From Toxoplasma gondii ME49 (lineage: Eukaryota > Apicomplexa > Conoidasida > Eucoccidiorida > Sarcocystidae): a DNA stretch of 64,000 bases. The notes beneath the pieces are model-generated. The model saw only the letters and a list, made by a program, of their open reading frames with translations, ran no database searches and was not told where the DNA came from. Below, one piece after another: positions 36,668-48,904 of the stretch; within the stretch, counting starts at the first letter, position 1, and each line of letters opens with the position of its first letter. The stretch spans positions 6,410,212-6,474,211 of the forward strand of contig NC_031478.1 in the NCBI RefSeq assembly GCF_000006565.2, read 5' to 3'. The translations under genes were made by a program, and so were the position numbers.

Positions 36668-37714
36668 AGCTTCCACTTTCGTCTTTCTTGTGCAACTTCT
36701 CCCCTCGTTTTTCAGCGCCTTCCGACTTCTCTTGCCGCTCTCTTTGCCGTTCTTCTTTGTGTGGCGTTTTTCGTTTTTCTCCCCTCTTTCGCTCTGTGAC
36801 TGTGGCCGCTCTCGTCGTCCCCTTCTGCTTCGGCGACTCTTCTCTCATCTCGCTTGTTTCCGAACTCGTTCCTCCTCGCTGTTGCTTTTCTGCTCGCCCC
36901 GTTCCGGGTCGTTCCCTGTGGTGGCTTCTGTCGTCTCTTCGCGGGCAAGGTGCCTCTCTCAAAGGCTTCTATGCTTTTCAACAAGAGAAAAAGTTTGACT
37001 CCACAGAAAACGACACAAACTCGAAACGCGCAGCCAATCGCTTAGCCTACAGTTCCCACAAACAGCTTGTGAAATGTACAGTCAGAGCATGTAACGGACC
37101 AGACGCGCGTTTCTCGGCTGACTTCGCGAAATTTCTACTCGTCTTCGCGGATGTCCTTCCTGCTGCGGAAGAGGTCTCCTCGTCTCCGCTACACACACCA
37201 TCCTAGCCTTGTCTCTTTCCGACCCCGCAGTTTCCCTCTCCATCGATCTCTCTCCTCAGATCTGCGAGTGTCTGTATGCGTCGCGCCCTTCCAGATGTGT
37301 GCTCCGAAACGCAGAAAATGGCATGTACCTCTACATGCATGTATATATGCGATACATATATATATATATATGTACATGTGTGTATATATCTATGTACATG
37401 TATATATCAATGTATATACATATATATATATATATATTCCTGCAAGGGATTGAGGAAGCTGAGATTGGCCGAGAAGCACCCCTTTTGAAACATCTTTACT
37501 GCCGTCAGTACTCAGACACGCAGAAACGGCGGCGGAGGTTGTGTAGAGGCGCGCCGGGACTCGCTTGGGGTCTCCCTGTCTGTGTTTCAGCCTCCATTTC
37601 GTAGATCACTACGGTGTACCAAGAGCCAAAGCGTTTTCTCTCGCACAGAAACCTTCTTGCTTGACAGTGTGTCTCCAGACTCGCTTCAAATAATACACAC
37701 TCCTACAAGGAGAC
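36668..37714. other. Intergenic spacer downstream of the prolyl hydroxylase gene
   Basis: This holds the presumed 3' UTR of the prolyl hydroxylase gene and a (TA)n/(TACATG)n microsatellite at about 37355-37436. I see no convincing coding frame. Confidence 0.5.
37355..37436. repeat. (TA)n composite microsatellite
   Basis: TA runs are interspersed with TGTACATG and ATCAATG units in the spacer between two plus-strand genes. Confidence 0.85.
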
Positions 37715-39162
37715 ATGCCTCGGTGCTCTGCCGGCGGTGGGCTGCGTTCTGTGAACAAAGGAGCGCGTGAGAACAGCCACGATTCCCCGCCGCGACCGTA
37801 TTCGTCCTGGGTCGCACAAGATGAGGCTCCTCACAGCGGAGCTCCGCCTGCCGTTGATTGTCTACACTTTTCCCCGGTTTCTGTGCTAAACAATCGCTAC
37901 AGAACGACTCTGGAGATCCTCGAGTTTCGCTCTCCTAATCAGAAACGAGTGCGTGATGTACCTGCTTCAAAGCGTTTCTTCCCTCTTTCCGCCCCTGCGA
38001 CAGGCAGAAAAACAGCCTCCCTGCAACTCCGCAAAAAGTTCCCCTTCGCGTTTCTCTCCTTTCCGTGTCTCACCTTGCAGCCTTCTCCTCTGCGTGACTA
38101 AAAAATCGATTTTTCCGACCTCCCTCCGTCTCCCCAACGCCTCTCATCCAAGAAACAGACACACAGACATACCTACGACACTGAGTAGGCAGTCCTCCAC
38201 ACGGACAGAATGCACGGTCACCCCCCCGTCCCCTCTAGACCTGTGCTTGCTGTAACCATGTGAGAAGTCTGGCCCATCTCCGTTTCCACGCGTTCCTCCT
38301 CTTCCCCATTCCGCGTCTCTTTTCAATTTCTCTTCTACGCAGTCGCTTCTTATTCTCGAGAAACCACAACCGACTGCTCTCTCCCCTCCTTCCTCTCACG
38401 TGCATCGGTCGCCTGCCACCCTGCACCTCTCCTCTTTCCTCCCTTCCTCTCCGTCCCTGTTCTTTCTTCTGTTTCCATCTCCCTCTCCATTCTTATTCTC
38501 TCTCCATCTCGGCTGCGATCTGTTCACCCCCGCTCCCTCGGTCTTCTCTCTCGTTCTCTCCTTTGCTCTCTTCCGGGAGCGCGTTCGGCGTCCGGCAGCC
38601 TGGAACTGCATGCAACGCCCGGGCGAGGAACGACGCAGCCACGGGGAGAAGCGGCCGAGCTACAGAGGCGCAGAGGCGCGCGGAGGAGGCGCACGAAGCA
38701 AGATGCAGCAGCGAAGATCTGCAAGTCTCGGTTGCCTCCCCACCCAGAGAAGACGCGGCTCTTGCCTCCGCTGTTTTCGCTTCGTCGCCAAACAGCGAAG
38801 CCGACAGTGTCGCAGCAGCAAAGCTCTCCGTCCGTCGGGGGGAAGTCTCTGTCGCGAGAGAGCCTGAGGCCGAGAGACGAAAAGGGGAGGAAGCACTGGG
38901 AAGAGAGAGCGGCGCTCTCCTGTCTCTCTCTGCGAGGGCGCAGAAGCCGCGAAGGTGGAACAGGAAACAGGAGCCGACCCCTAGGAACGTCGCTGCGACG
39001 AAGAAGAAGGAGAGAGACAGTCGAAAGAGAAGGGAGAGGAAAAACCGGAAGAGCAGCGCGAGCGGAGGTGCAACCACCCACGAACAAACGAAGCGCACCA
39101 GAGCGCCCCTGCAACGCAGAAACAAAGGAAAGGAATCTCATGAGACACCGAGGCGAGCGTGA
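37715..39162 (+). CDS. Possible two-exon hypothetical basic protein, about 265 residues
   Basis: The proposed exons are 37715-37948 (ATG to CGA, donor GTGCGT) and 38599-39162 (acceptor after a long pyrimidine tract, ending TCCGGCAG; stop TGA). They join in phase. Exon 1 reads MPRCSAGGGLRS..RYRTTLEILEFRSPNQKR. Exon 2 is Ala/Glu/Arg/Ser-rich, then strongly basic (for example KKKERDSRKRRERKNRK), so the product might be nuclear or RNA-binding. The pyrimidine-rich intron on the plus strand and the G-first codon pattern favour this strand. A minus-strand frame over 38493-39125 is also open and has its own good acceptor. I do not recognise the protein. Confidence 0.33.
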
Positions 39163-39467
39163 AAAGGAACCAAGGCGACGGCGAGGTAGACACCCGGGAA
39201 GCATCCGTACTTCACCACAAAACAGACGCAGCACAGAGAGACGCCCCAGCCAAACGTTTGAAGCCCAGCGCAGATGTCCAAACGAAAAACACAAAAATGT
39301 ATCTCTATCAAGAGACATCAGTGGATGTCTACAGAGAAACATCGACACCGCATGCATGTATTAATACACACATAGAGACGCGTTTACGGATGTAAACAAA
39401 CACATGCACACATATACAAACTTGCATTTGGATACATCGATAAGTACCTGTATATCATCGCAGGCAT

Positions 39468-39500
39468 AAATATATATACATCTATATACATATGTATATA

Positions 39501-39531
<31 letters not shown>
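39468..39531. repeat. (TA)n microsatellite between convergent genes
   Basis: A composite TA/TACA tract ending in a pure TA run of about 30 bases. It lies between the proposed plus-strand stop (39162) and the minus-strand stop (39685). Confidence 0.9.
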
Positions 39532-39534
<3 letters not shown>

Positions 39535-39684
39535 TTTATGTGTGGGTGAAACTACACCTGTTAAACACATGTGAATTCGTTAATGCGTCGCCTCTTCGTC
39601 ATGCTTGCGAAAAGGGGAGTGTCAGCGACTTCTCAAAGAATGCCATCTGAATTATTCCTCGCCTCTAGCCGCCCTTCCGCGCCT

Positions 39685-42600
39685 TCACCCCCCCCCCCCC
39701 CTCGCCTGCTGTCTTGTGTCTGACCAGGAACGAAAGACGAGGAGAAGAAGAGAGCAGATGGCAGCTAAGGGCGCTGTCTTTGGAGTTCTCGTTCTCCACG
39801 ATCTGTAGTGGAACTTCTCTTTCGTATCTCCTGTTTCTCTGCCTTGCGTATCTGCGTTTTCGCCTTGCTCGAAGCTCTCGTCCGTCGACAGCGCGGAAGG
39901 CGGTGCACCGGTAGCCGAGCTAAAGGGCAGGCTCCACAGAAACGCCTTCATCTGGTAAAAGAGAGAGGACGCGGCCGCCGATTTCTCTGTCTCGACCTCT
40001 GTCGCATCGAATGCCGAGGAGTCTTCCGTGGACACAGTTCCGGGATCCTCTCTTCTTGCCAGCGAGAAGTCGCCGTCCGGCAGACGGAACGCGCCTCTGC
40101 GTGACGAGAAACGCGAAAGAAAGTCACTAAGAAGCGAGACGAAGGGCGCCGCTGAAGGGTATTCTTGTTTAGCAGACGACGAGGACGAAAACGCATGCGG
40201 CGCGTACGAGGGAGGCTCCGAAATCAGGAACCGGTGTCGATGCTCAGGAAACTCAGCTGCGAGCGCCTCCATGATTCTGCGAAACTTCGCCTCGCTCTCG
40301 TCGAACAAATCAACAGACGAAAACGCAAACTTCTCCGGAGACGCACTCAGAGCCCGCGGCCACTGCCAAGCGAGAAGCAGAAGCTGCAGGAGTCGCAAAG
40401 AGAAAAGAGCCTTCACACATACAGAGAAGTGGAACAGAAGCAAAGATAGACAAAGGGGTCAAGAAAAAGCGCGAAGAGAGAGAAGAGAGAGAACAGAGAA
40501 AGAAGCGAAAGAAGAGAGAGAGAGGAGAGATTAAAAAAATGAACATGGAACGAACACTGGAAGAGAAGACAAAGAGGAGATCACACAAAGATAGAAACCA
40601 GTGGTAGGAAAGTGCAGAGCGGAGATATGATGAGCCTGGATGAACTGACATGTAAATTTAGCAGTGAAAAAAAATCGAACACCTACACATACCGTGTTTC
40701 CATTAACAAATCACACAGTACCCTTTTTCGACAAAATTTACATCTACATGTTTGCATAGATACACACATATATGTATATATATATATATTTATATCTTTG
40801 TGTCTATGTGTGGATGTCAGATTTTATCGACACAGTGTGGGTGTATTTCCTGACCCCATGAGGCATCTTGTGCGAATGAGAATTTCCTCGAGTTCCCCCA
40901 GCGTCTCTCCCTTCCTTGTGTCTTCAGCGTTCTGTGTCTACCTTGCGGATGAAGCAGAAGAGAAGAATTCCAAGCGTCACTCGTCTGAGAATGGTCATTT
41001 CCTTTGCCTCTCTTTCTCTGCGTCCTCTTTTCGGAGTCTCTGCCTCCGGGACTGTCACGCAGAGCTCTCGCGTTTCCGCGCTCGCTGTGGAAAGGTCGAT
41101 TCTCTCCGCATGTGTGGAAGCCCAGGTGCGCTTTCCCCCGCTCTCTCTCCGCTGCGCGCCAGTCGCCAGCTGCTCTCCTTCGTCGCTCCTCTCGACTTCT
41201 CGCAGGGCGCGGTGCGACGCGGGAGACGCCGGAGCGGCGGCGGCCGCGAGGGAATCGGAAGCCACAAGGCGAGAGGACGTAGAAGAAAGACGAGGAAACG
41301 AGGGGAAACGAGAAGAAGCAGACCAGCCGGAACCGTCAAACTCGGGCCACCGCCTGTCCCCACACATCTGTTCGTCGCCTACAGAGAGAGAAATGGCGGA
41401 GGAAAAGGGAGAAAAGGAAGAGGAAACGGAAGAGGAGGAAGAAGAGAAAGAGGAGGAGGAAGTGCAGATAGAAGAGGCGGAAGTGGAGGAAGAAGAGGGG
41501 GAAGTGGAGGAAGAAGAGGCGGAAGGAACGTTTGGCTGCTGTCGCAGTTGGAGAGTCCGAGAGGAGAAGGACCGATGAACGAAAGACGAGAGACAAAGTC
41601 GACACGATGGCGTCTTGGAGGCTGAAGAGGAAGACGAAAAAGAGGGAGGAGAAGCATATTCAGACGAAAGAGAGGAAGACGAAGAGGAAAACGAGGAGAC
41701 AGCGAAAGAAGGAAGCGAGTGCGGGCAGGGAAACTCGACACTTGCAGTGTCTGTCGCCTCCTGGCTTCCTTCTTCTCTCGAGGCTTCTGTCAGCGAAGCT
41801 CGCCGTGGAGCTACCTCCGCGGGAGGCTCAGCGGAGCCTGCTGCCTGGCTGCCCTGTTTCTTTCGGGAGCTCGAAAAGGAGACAGTGTCTCGGGTGAGCT
41901 GCGCCGAAGCAAGCGGGGCGAATTCTCTTCCAGCATGGAAAACGTCGTCAACGGAAGTGACAAAGAGAGAGCTGCGTTTCTGCTCCATCCTGTCTTCTTC
42001 TCCCGTCCAAAAATGCGCCTCTCCGGGCTCGGTCTTGCCTCCTCTCTCGACAGAAACGAGAGATGCGCCACCGCCTTTATTCGACCCCGAGCTCGGAAAC
42101 CAAGAAGAGAAAGAAGCGGCGAACGCAGACTCTGTTTTCTCGGTTGCGGGGGCCTTCCTATGTACTACTGTGTGCAGCCTCTCTCGTCTGTCGTCTCGAG
42201 TCTCCACCAGAGCTCCAGACTCGGCGTCTCCCCAGAGTGTCTGTCCTTTGGGGACCGTGTGAGCGGCACAGCTCCGTGCTTTCTTCTCTCCTCGCTCTTC
42301 CGCGTCTTCTCGTCTCCTCTCTTCGGCGCTCTCCTCCTTCAAGCGGTCTAGGCAGCTACCTCCGACGGGGGTCGAGAGGTCCTCCCCTATGCTCTCTCTC
42401 GCGGTCCCTGCTTCCTCGTCTGCGCTTGATCTCCTTCCACGATCGAGCTTCCTTAAATCTCCTGAGAGCTTGCAAGACGTCCGTGTCGCTGCGCAAGCAG
42501 CCGCGCCAGGCGACGAAGCCCCGCAAAGAAGAGTTACACTTCTGCTTTCCACTGCCCGCTGTTCGTCTATCTGCGAAGCAGAAGAAAAAGAAAACGACGA

Positions 42601-44325
42601 CGGAGGCGAAGAGCGTCGACAGTGTCTGCGCCATGCAGAGCGAGACTCTCCGGCCACTAACGACCCGTTTCCCGGCGGACTTTGGCTTTCACCGCATGCG
42701 GAGATCTCAGTGGAGAGAGAGGGAGGGCCATCTGCATGCGAAGAAGACGCAGCGGACAAGGAACGACCTTCAGGCGGACTGCTCTCTCGTTTTCTTCTCG
42801 CGTAAAGCTCTTGAAGACGGGCGCTTCTTCGCACATTCTCGACAGGCGGAGAACGCGCGATATCTGCCGCGGCCGCCGCCTTCCTCCCAAGTGTACAGGC
42901 AGCGCCCCGCGAGCTGTCGGGTCGCCTCATCTCTTCCGCCTCCTCCCCTGTACAGACACTCGGCTCTTCGCGCATGCAGTCAGGCGCGGCGGCAAAGGAC
43001 TCAGTGTGAAAGGGAGAACACGAAGAAGAAGACGTTGAAAAGGACGACGAACTTGAAAAGGAAGAAGAAGGCGGCAAGAAAGAAGAAGAGGGAAAGAGAA
43101 AGGAAGAGGCGGTGGTGGTGGAGAAAGAAGGCGATCCGGAGGAAGGGGGGACCGTCGTTTTCGTCTCTGTCGAAGCACGGAAGCGAAACGAGGACGCGTC
43201 GTCACGAAAAGCAAGAGAATCTCGATCTAAAACAGGCCTCTTTTCCTCCTCGCGTTCTGTCTCAGCTGAGACGGTCGCCACGCTGCACCGAACTGTCGGC
43301 GCGAGTTCGTCGGTGTGAGGCGACTCGCAGAAGCCGGAAGGTCGGAGAGGAGACAAGGAGACATCAGGAGAGACGCCAGAGAGAAGGGCGGAACACGAAG
43401 GGGGAAACGATGGCCGGGGTGTCGAAAAAAACCAAGCGGCTTTCGCAGGCGACTCTGCTTGTGTGCATGGGGCCGCTGAAGAATGACATCGTGCTCTAGC
43501 TACCGGTGAACGAGGAGGACTCCACACTGGCGCGCCCAGCCGCAGAAGACAAGTTTCTTCCTTTCGAGGGAGAGAAAAGGCAGAAGCTTCGTACACATTT
43601 CCGGGGAAGAAGGATTCGCCGCTGCTCGAGCTCTCAGTCGCCCGGCGCAGTGTCGCAGGTCGACCGCGAGAAGAAACTCGCCGCACGCCAGGTGTATGTC
43701 CACCTGACGCAGCCTCGGTCTCCCTGGCGGTGCAGGGCTTGCATCCGTCCTGCGGAGGAGAGGCGACAGACGAAGCCAGAAAATCATCGGAAGAAGAGGA
43801 GGAAAGAGAAGAGACAAGGAGACAGTTCTGAACGATTTGTGGCGACTTGAAGTGAGGAGGACTGCCTCCAGAGTCATCGGGAGGGACAGCCGCTTGTGGA
43901 ATGCTCTGTCTTTTAGGAAAGCGCTCAAACACTTCGATCTGCGGCCCTTGCTCTCCGCGGTTCGAACAGCAGGTTCCACGCACCATGCGAGACTGCATGC
44001 ATGCAGAAAAGGAGACATGCGATACTGAAGAGACCCCGGAGACAGAGGAGGAAGCAGCGAGGCCGGTGGATGCCTGGGGCGCAGTTGCCGTAGAGGCGAC
44101 GAGCCTAGGACGGAGACGAAAGCGAGGCAAGTCGCCTGTGTCCTGGGAGGGTGGCTGATGGAGACCGGCTGCATGCAGCCGGTCTCCATCAGCCTGGTCT
44201 CTGAGGACTACATGCGGCGAACAGGCAGACGGACGAAGGGGCAGGCAATTTCCTTGCTCGCGGTTCAGCCGCGGTTCCCTGTCATTCGAGTGCGCCGGGT
44301 CGCGAGACAGAGCTCGTCTTGACAT
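39685..44325 (-). CDS. Hypothetical membrane-associated protein, 2 exons, about 1369 residues
   Basis: Exon 1 is 44325-40942 (1,128 codons, ATG start, donor GTAGAC). Exon 2 is 40410-39685 (acceptor GTGTGAAG); the join is in phase 0. The first about 1,100 residues are disordered: polyserine, Pro/Arg/Glu patches, and an RRSARLQELYARRKRE basic motif of the kind seen in nuclear and nuclear-envelope proteins. A hydrophobic stretch spans the splice: VTLGILLFCFIR joins ALFSLRLLQLLLLAW, a likely transmembrane segment. Then comes a compact segment, FAFSSVDLFDESEAKFRRIMEALAAEFPEH, which looks folded. A second hydrophobic run, APLAAICSLLLLVFRSW, lies just before the end. The stop directly follows a 14-base G run, so the C-terminus depends on that run's length. 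An in-frame TTG upstream (44442) was not used as the start. Family not recognised. Confidence 0.65.
39688..39701. repeat. C14/G14 homopolymer at the stop codon of the minus-strand gene
   Basis: Fourteen C residues on the plus strand. In the minus coding frame they encode four Gly and lead directly into TGA. A change of one base would replace the end with a short Glu/Gly/Arg-containing tail. Confidence 0.9.
40768..40800. repeat. (TA)n tract in the intron of the minus-strand membrane-protein gene
   Basis: A short TATGTATA/TA run lies in the only proposed intron (40941-40411). Confidence 0.75.
44153..44194. repeat. Perfect 42-bp palindrome centred on TGCATGCA, inside coding sequence
   Basis: The left half begins GGCTGATGGAGACCGGCTGC and the right half is its exact reverse complement, with no spacer and TGCATGCA at the centre. 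It lies about 45-58 codons into the 44325-39685 gene, where it encodes part of QADGDRLHAAGLHQPP. Confidence 0.95.
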
Positions 44326-46273
44326 GGCGACTCGAGGAGAACAGGCGAAAAGCAGAAGGGCACGGAGGGAGAAAAGAAGAAAGGACGGCAACAGGGAGAG
44401 GAAGGGAGGCCGAGGAGAGAGGAAAAAAGGGAGCCGAGGCAAGGACGAAGGAGAGTTTCTGCTGCAGAAAAATTCGAGAACTCGGTAAACCGTCTGCCAT
44501 CCAAGACGACAGCGATCCGCGAAAAGGTGCCGTTTTCAGAAGCAAGGAAGGAAGTGAGAAGACAGGGGGAAACGAGGGAGGGCCTCGACGCCCTTTCGAA
44601 AGGAGGAAGACATGAAAGAAGCAGCGGAGAGACGCGAGTGAGTTGAGGGTCGAGAAGTCTGTCGGCGTGCGACGGACGGGAGAGTCGAAAAGTTGTCCTA
44701 CTTGAGTTGGAAAGCGATTAGGAGGAAGAAACCAAGATAAGCGCTGGGTCGATAGCTGCACAAGAAGAATAGAATCGAAAACGAAAAAGGAAACAGCCTG
44801 GTTCCTGACAAAGTGTGTGCAGCCCCCCTCTGTGACGAGGGCGCCACGAAGCGGTTGTCTTGTACACAAGGTCAGAGTTGAAGAAAGATCTCGAGGAAAA
44901 AAGAAGGCTGCGCCGATGCTTTACAGACCCTTGAGGCCGCGTTGGCGGAGAAACCTCGAAGACGCGGCGCAAAAAAAAACGGGCAAAAGGTGGAACGCGC
45001 TTTCGTGGAAACCCCGCGAGCTGGCTGGCGCCTCCGTCCAGGTGTATGTACACCCGGTAACGGGAGATTCAGACAGAGGCAGGACTGAAAAAGCACCTGT
45101 GGGTTTTCGCAGTGTCTGGTTCAGAACGCGAATTTACTGAGGTGCAGAGGGAGCACGAAAAGAAAAAAGCTCGCGGTGAACCGGCTGTTTCTCGCCGTCG
45201 CTGCGAGAAAAGAAACTCAGCCCGCATCTGCCGCGACTTCCTCGGGCAGGAAGGGTGAGGAAGTGCGAGACGGAGGCGTGATTCAAACTGCAATCTCGCA
45301 TCGGGTATCGGCAAAAAGCGTTTTCCACCTCGTCCATTTGGAGAAGAAAGCGCAAACGAAAGCGGGAAGTCTAAACCGTTTCTCCATGCGTCGGAAAACA
45401 TCGGTGTCCTGCGCAACAGCTGGTGCGTGCACAGTGTCGCTGCTCGCTGGTCTGCGTTTTTTTCGTGACGAGACACACTGGTGGAGTCACAACAAACCGG
45501 AGGAAAAGAATCTCTGACTCTCTGCAACATGCAGAACTTCCTCTCGCTTTTTCGTCGTTATCTAAAGGTGGCGCGACGGCGACAGACATTCGTCGATTTT
45601 GTGTGTGGACGTTATACCTGCATTTTGGGAGGACGCCGTCTCGTTGGTGATAAGACTGCGTGGCAAAAAGTCTCTCCTCTTCACCTGTAGTACCGCGCGT
45701 TGGCCACATTCACTCTAGACGCGCAAAAAGGACAGTTTTGTGCAAGCAAATCTGTGGACAGAAAGGCAGAGCGAAAAAAGTGGAACAGAGAGAGTATGCA
45801 TCGTGACCATCCCACTAAGAAGACACAGCCGAGATTCACCCGAGTAGTTCTGCGGTCAAGACTTCAACTTCTTCGCAGCGAATCCGTGGTACAGAAGAAG
45901 ACAGGAAAGAGTGCCGCAGGAAAGAAGTCTTCAGGAAAGGGAGGGACTTCCATCCGTCTTCTTTCGGCGCTTTCGGAAGGCTTCCATCTTTAGAGTCAAA
46001 TTGGAGTGTGACACACATGCCTCTGCAGCTTAGTGGCGAGCCTTTCTGATGAGGTGGGTGCTTGGCAGAGATTCTTGCGAGGCTTGTAACAAGTTAGACA
46101 AGAAGAGGACGAGATTACACAGCATTTCGGCGTCTGCGTAGTCGCCTTCTCTCGCTGTGAAAATGCGTGACACGAGTAATCCACTTGTGACGCCGAAAAC
46201 AGGACGTCAAAGTGGAAGCCGACCCTTGAGCTGTCGTGGGGCACCTTGACACAGCCTGGCGGTGTGTGTACAT

Positions 46274-46647
46274 GAAGACGGAGAACTTCTGCAGCCCCAG
46301 GCCGACGGAGTCAGAGGTGCAAAAGAAACTTCTCAAACCTCTGTCTTTCAAGCGGTAGATGTTTGCGTAATTTGTGGCTTTCGACTCGCACGAAGAATGC
46401 GTTGAGTCAGGTCTCCGTCCAGCCTTGTATTCGGGTTCGACACAGGCAGCTTGGAAAGCGTCAGGAAGTCTGCGAATGCTCTAAGCAGTGTCACACAAAG
46501 CTTAAATGGACGCAAGCTTGTTTCGCAAGGTTTTGTGTTTGACTCATTCATTACGCACATATCTACCGCTTGAAGGAAAGAGGTTTGAGAAGTTTCTTCT
46601 TCACCCGTAACTCCGTTGGTGTGGGGCTGCTGAAGTCCTCCGTCTTC
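46274..46647. repeat. Diverged inverted repeat, 87-88 bp arms with a 199-bp loop
   Basis: The left arm (46274-46361, read on the minus strand) and right arm (46561-46647) both begin ATCTACCGCTTGAA and end CCGTCTTC. By hand alignment they match at about 75 of 87 positions. Conceptual translations are alike (MKDRGLRSFF and MKERGLRSFF), so each arm may derive from one short ancestral sequence. Similarity fades outside the arms. No terminal duplication or transposase was seen. Confidence 0.8.
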
Positions 46648-48830
46648 TACGAGGGATCTCGCAGGTCGCTCTGTAAAGCGTTCACTCTCTCTGCGGTGTC
46701 ACACATGGATGTTCGAAAGATTCTCCTCTATTCAATGAGAGCTGCACACGGTGACTCTGAGTGATGTCGTTCTCTCCCCGAGAAACGAATGCGGAGAAGG
46801 GGGGAACTGCCGCGTTGGCGATTTGCAGACCTCCGACAGGTGTGTACGAACCAGGCGATCTCTGCTAACAACGGCTGCGACTTTCAAGGACCATACCACT
46901 CGGCCTCACTTGCACCTTCCTCCTCAGACACACTCTCGAGAGCCAGCGTCCTTTACCGCACCAAAAAAGGAGAAGTGTAGAAGCGAGGAGGACTGTGCAG
47001 ACGGTTGTCTCAGCTTTCTCGCCGGGGTGTGTCTGCTTTTTATTCGCAACTACACTATCTACACTATCTCGAGGCGTCCCGTAAAGACTTCAACACCCCC
47101 CGAAGGCACTGAGAAAAAACGTTACCAGAGACGAAGGCATGCTGCCTTTTAGGGAGAAGCAGAGCGGGAGCAACTGACATGTCGCAGTTCCGGAGACAGA
47201 CGCCTGGCACACACCCCCTTTCAAAGACCGTGTTGGTCGGGCGGCCAGGTGTAACGATCGAAGTTCACCAGTTTCAGCTGTGTAGACAGTCTAGGGCGTT
47301 TGCTGCGGGAGTCAGACGGTCCTGAGTTAGTTGGTTGGTCTCGCTCCGTACTGGAACCCGAGTAAGAACAAATAAAAAGAGGAAAGGGAGTACGGCAGGC
47401 AGGGTGGAAAAGTGTAGAACCCGCAGCGTGCTTGACGACCGCTACACTCTGATCCTTATCCCCACAGCTTCGACGGAGAAGTGTAGGCGCGAACAAGCTT
47501 CTCAGCGATGGAAGTTACGACTGTTGCTCTTGCAGGTACTAAGATCTCAATTCGAGATGCAGCTGCGCGGCTGGTTGAGCGACTTGTCGATGTCTAGGTC
47601 TCGTCCAGCTGCTTGAGAGTGAGAACTTTCCTTTTCCCCGTGAGAGAAGACCTTTCTCAGAAACAAGAGGAGACCTCGTTGGAACATGCTTAGGAAGGAA
47701 ACGTGGACACGGTGTGACCACATGCGTTCGAAGTTCCACTTGCGAAAGTTTCTCTGGCCTCTCCGGGCACCCGACTCCCAGCGAACAATCCAAATAAACA
47801 GTGTCGCTAGTCTTCGCGGCAAGGAAGAGGAAAACGCTGGAGACCACAAGTCTCTGCGTTCTCGTACATCGTCTCATTTGAATCCGTCTGTCTCACCGAA
47901 CGGCCTTCCCTTGTTGAGCAGTATTTAAAATCGCCTCGGTGATTCGCCGCGCGGACTTAGCGTATACGGATGATGGGGTTCCCCGAAAACAGAGACCCGA
48001 CAAAAACCAGGAGCGAAGGAAGAAGGACAGGAAGTCTGGAGAGACTGCATTGTTTATCCTCATCTGCTTTTTGTTCTGCACACTTAGAAGGAGTTGAGGG
48101 GGTACGATGTGACCTGCTCCACCGCATCGCAGCTCTCAAGTTTCTCGCGCCTGCGCGGTATTTTCGACGAGGAGAGCGCTAGCGAAGAACAGCGAAAAGA
48201 CAGACTCTCTGCTGTCCGCATCTCTTGTCCCTGCGAAATCTTCCACGTCTTGTGCTTTCCAAGTTTCTTCGATGCACATCTCAGTGGAACGCGTTCCCGA
48301 AGGCGAGATGTTTCTTCGTCTTTTCTTGACTCTCGAAAGAAGTTTGCTTTTCCCGCTTTTCAGCTCCCTTTTTTCCACCCAACTCTGTGACTTTTCGCCC
48401 TCTGAACTTTCGCCGTGTTTCGCTGCTCTGCTCTGGCGCTTGCTTTTCCTGTTTCTGCCCTTCTCACTTGTTCTCTCGAGTTCCACGTCACTTTCGTTTC
48501 CTTCCCTGTCATTGCGGGGACGCAGACGCGCTCAAAATCGCACTGACTGGCGCGGTTGCCACGGTGCTTTCGCTGTCTCCCGCGTGTCTCCCCTGCCTGG
48601 GAGCGAACGCGGCGGCTCCGACAGGTGGCTATCCTCTCTCCGCGTTTTTCTTTCTCCGCTTTGCCTTCTCTTCGCTGGTTTCCTTCGCTTCCGTCCTCTC
48701 CCATCTCTGCCCTTCTCCTTCGCCCGTTGCCTTTGTGCCTTCTCCTGGCTCTGCTGCCGTCTACCTCCGCTACTACAGCGTCGTGTCTGCTCTTGCCACA
48801 CAACGCCGCAGAGCCGCCGTGAAGGGCCTC

Positions 48831-48904
48831 TCTCTTTTCTCTCTTTTCTCTCTTTTCTCTCTTCTCTCTCTTCTCTCTCTTCTCTCTCTTCTCTCTCTTC
48901 TCTC
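48831..48904. repeat. Polypyrimidine CTCTCTTTT/CTCTCTT tandem repeat
   Basis: Three copies of a TTTTCTCTC-type unit are followed by about five TTCTCTCTC-type units. The array lies about 400 bases upstream of the ATG at 49314, in the pyrimidine-rich leader region. Confidence 0.8.

Noticed and set aside
42063..43499. 478-codon plus-strand frame
   Set aside because: It is antisense to the large minus-strand exon 44325-40942. It is Arg/Lys-rich because it mirrors Ser/Leu-rich coding sequence.
46115..46764. The inverted repeat as nuclear copies of mitochondrial DNA or an intact transposon
   Set aside because: The sequence is not AT-rich as coccidian mitochondrial DNA is, and there is no transposase frame or target-site duplication.
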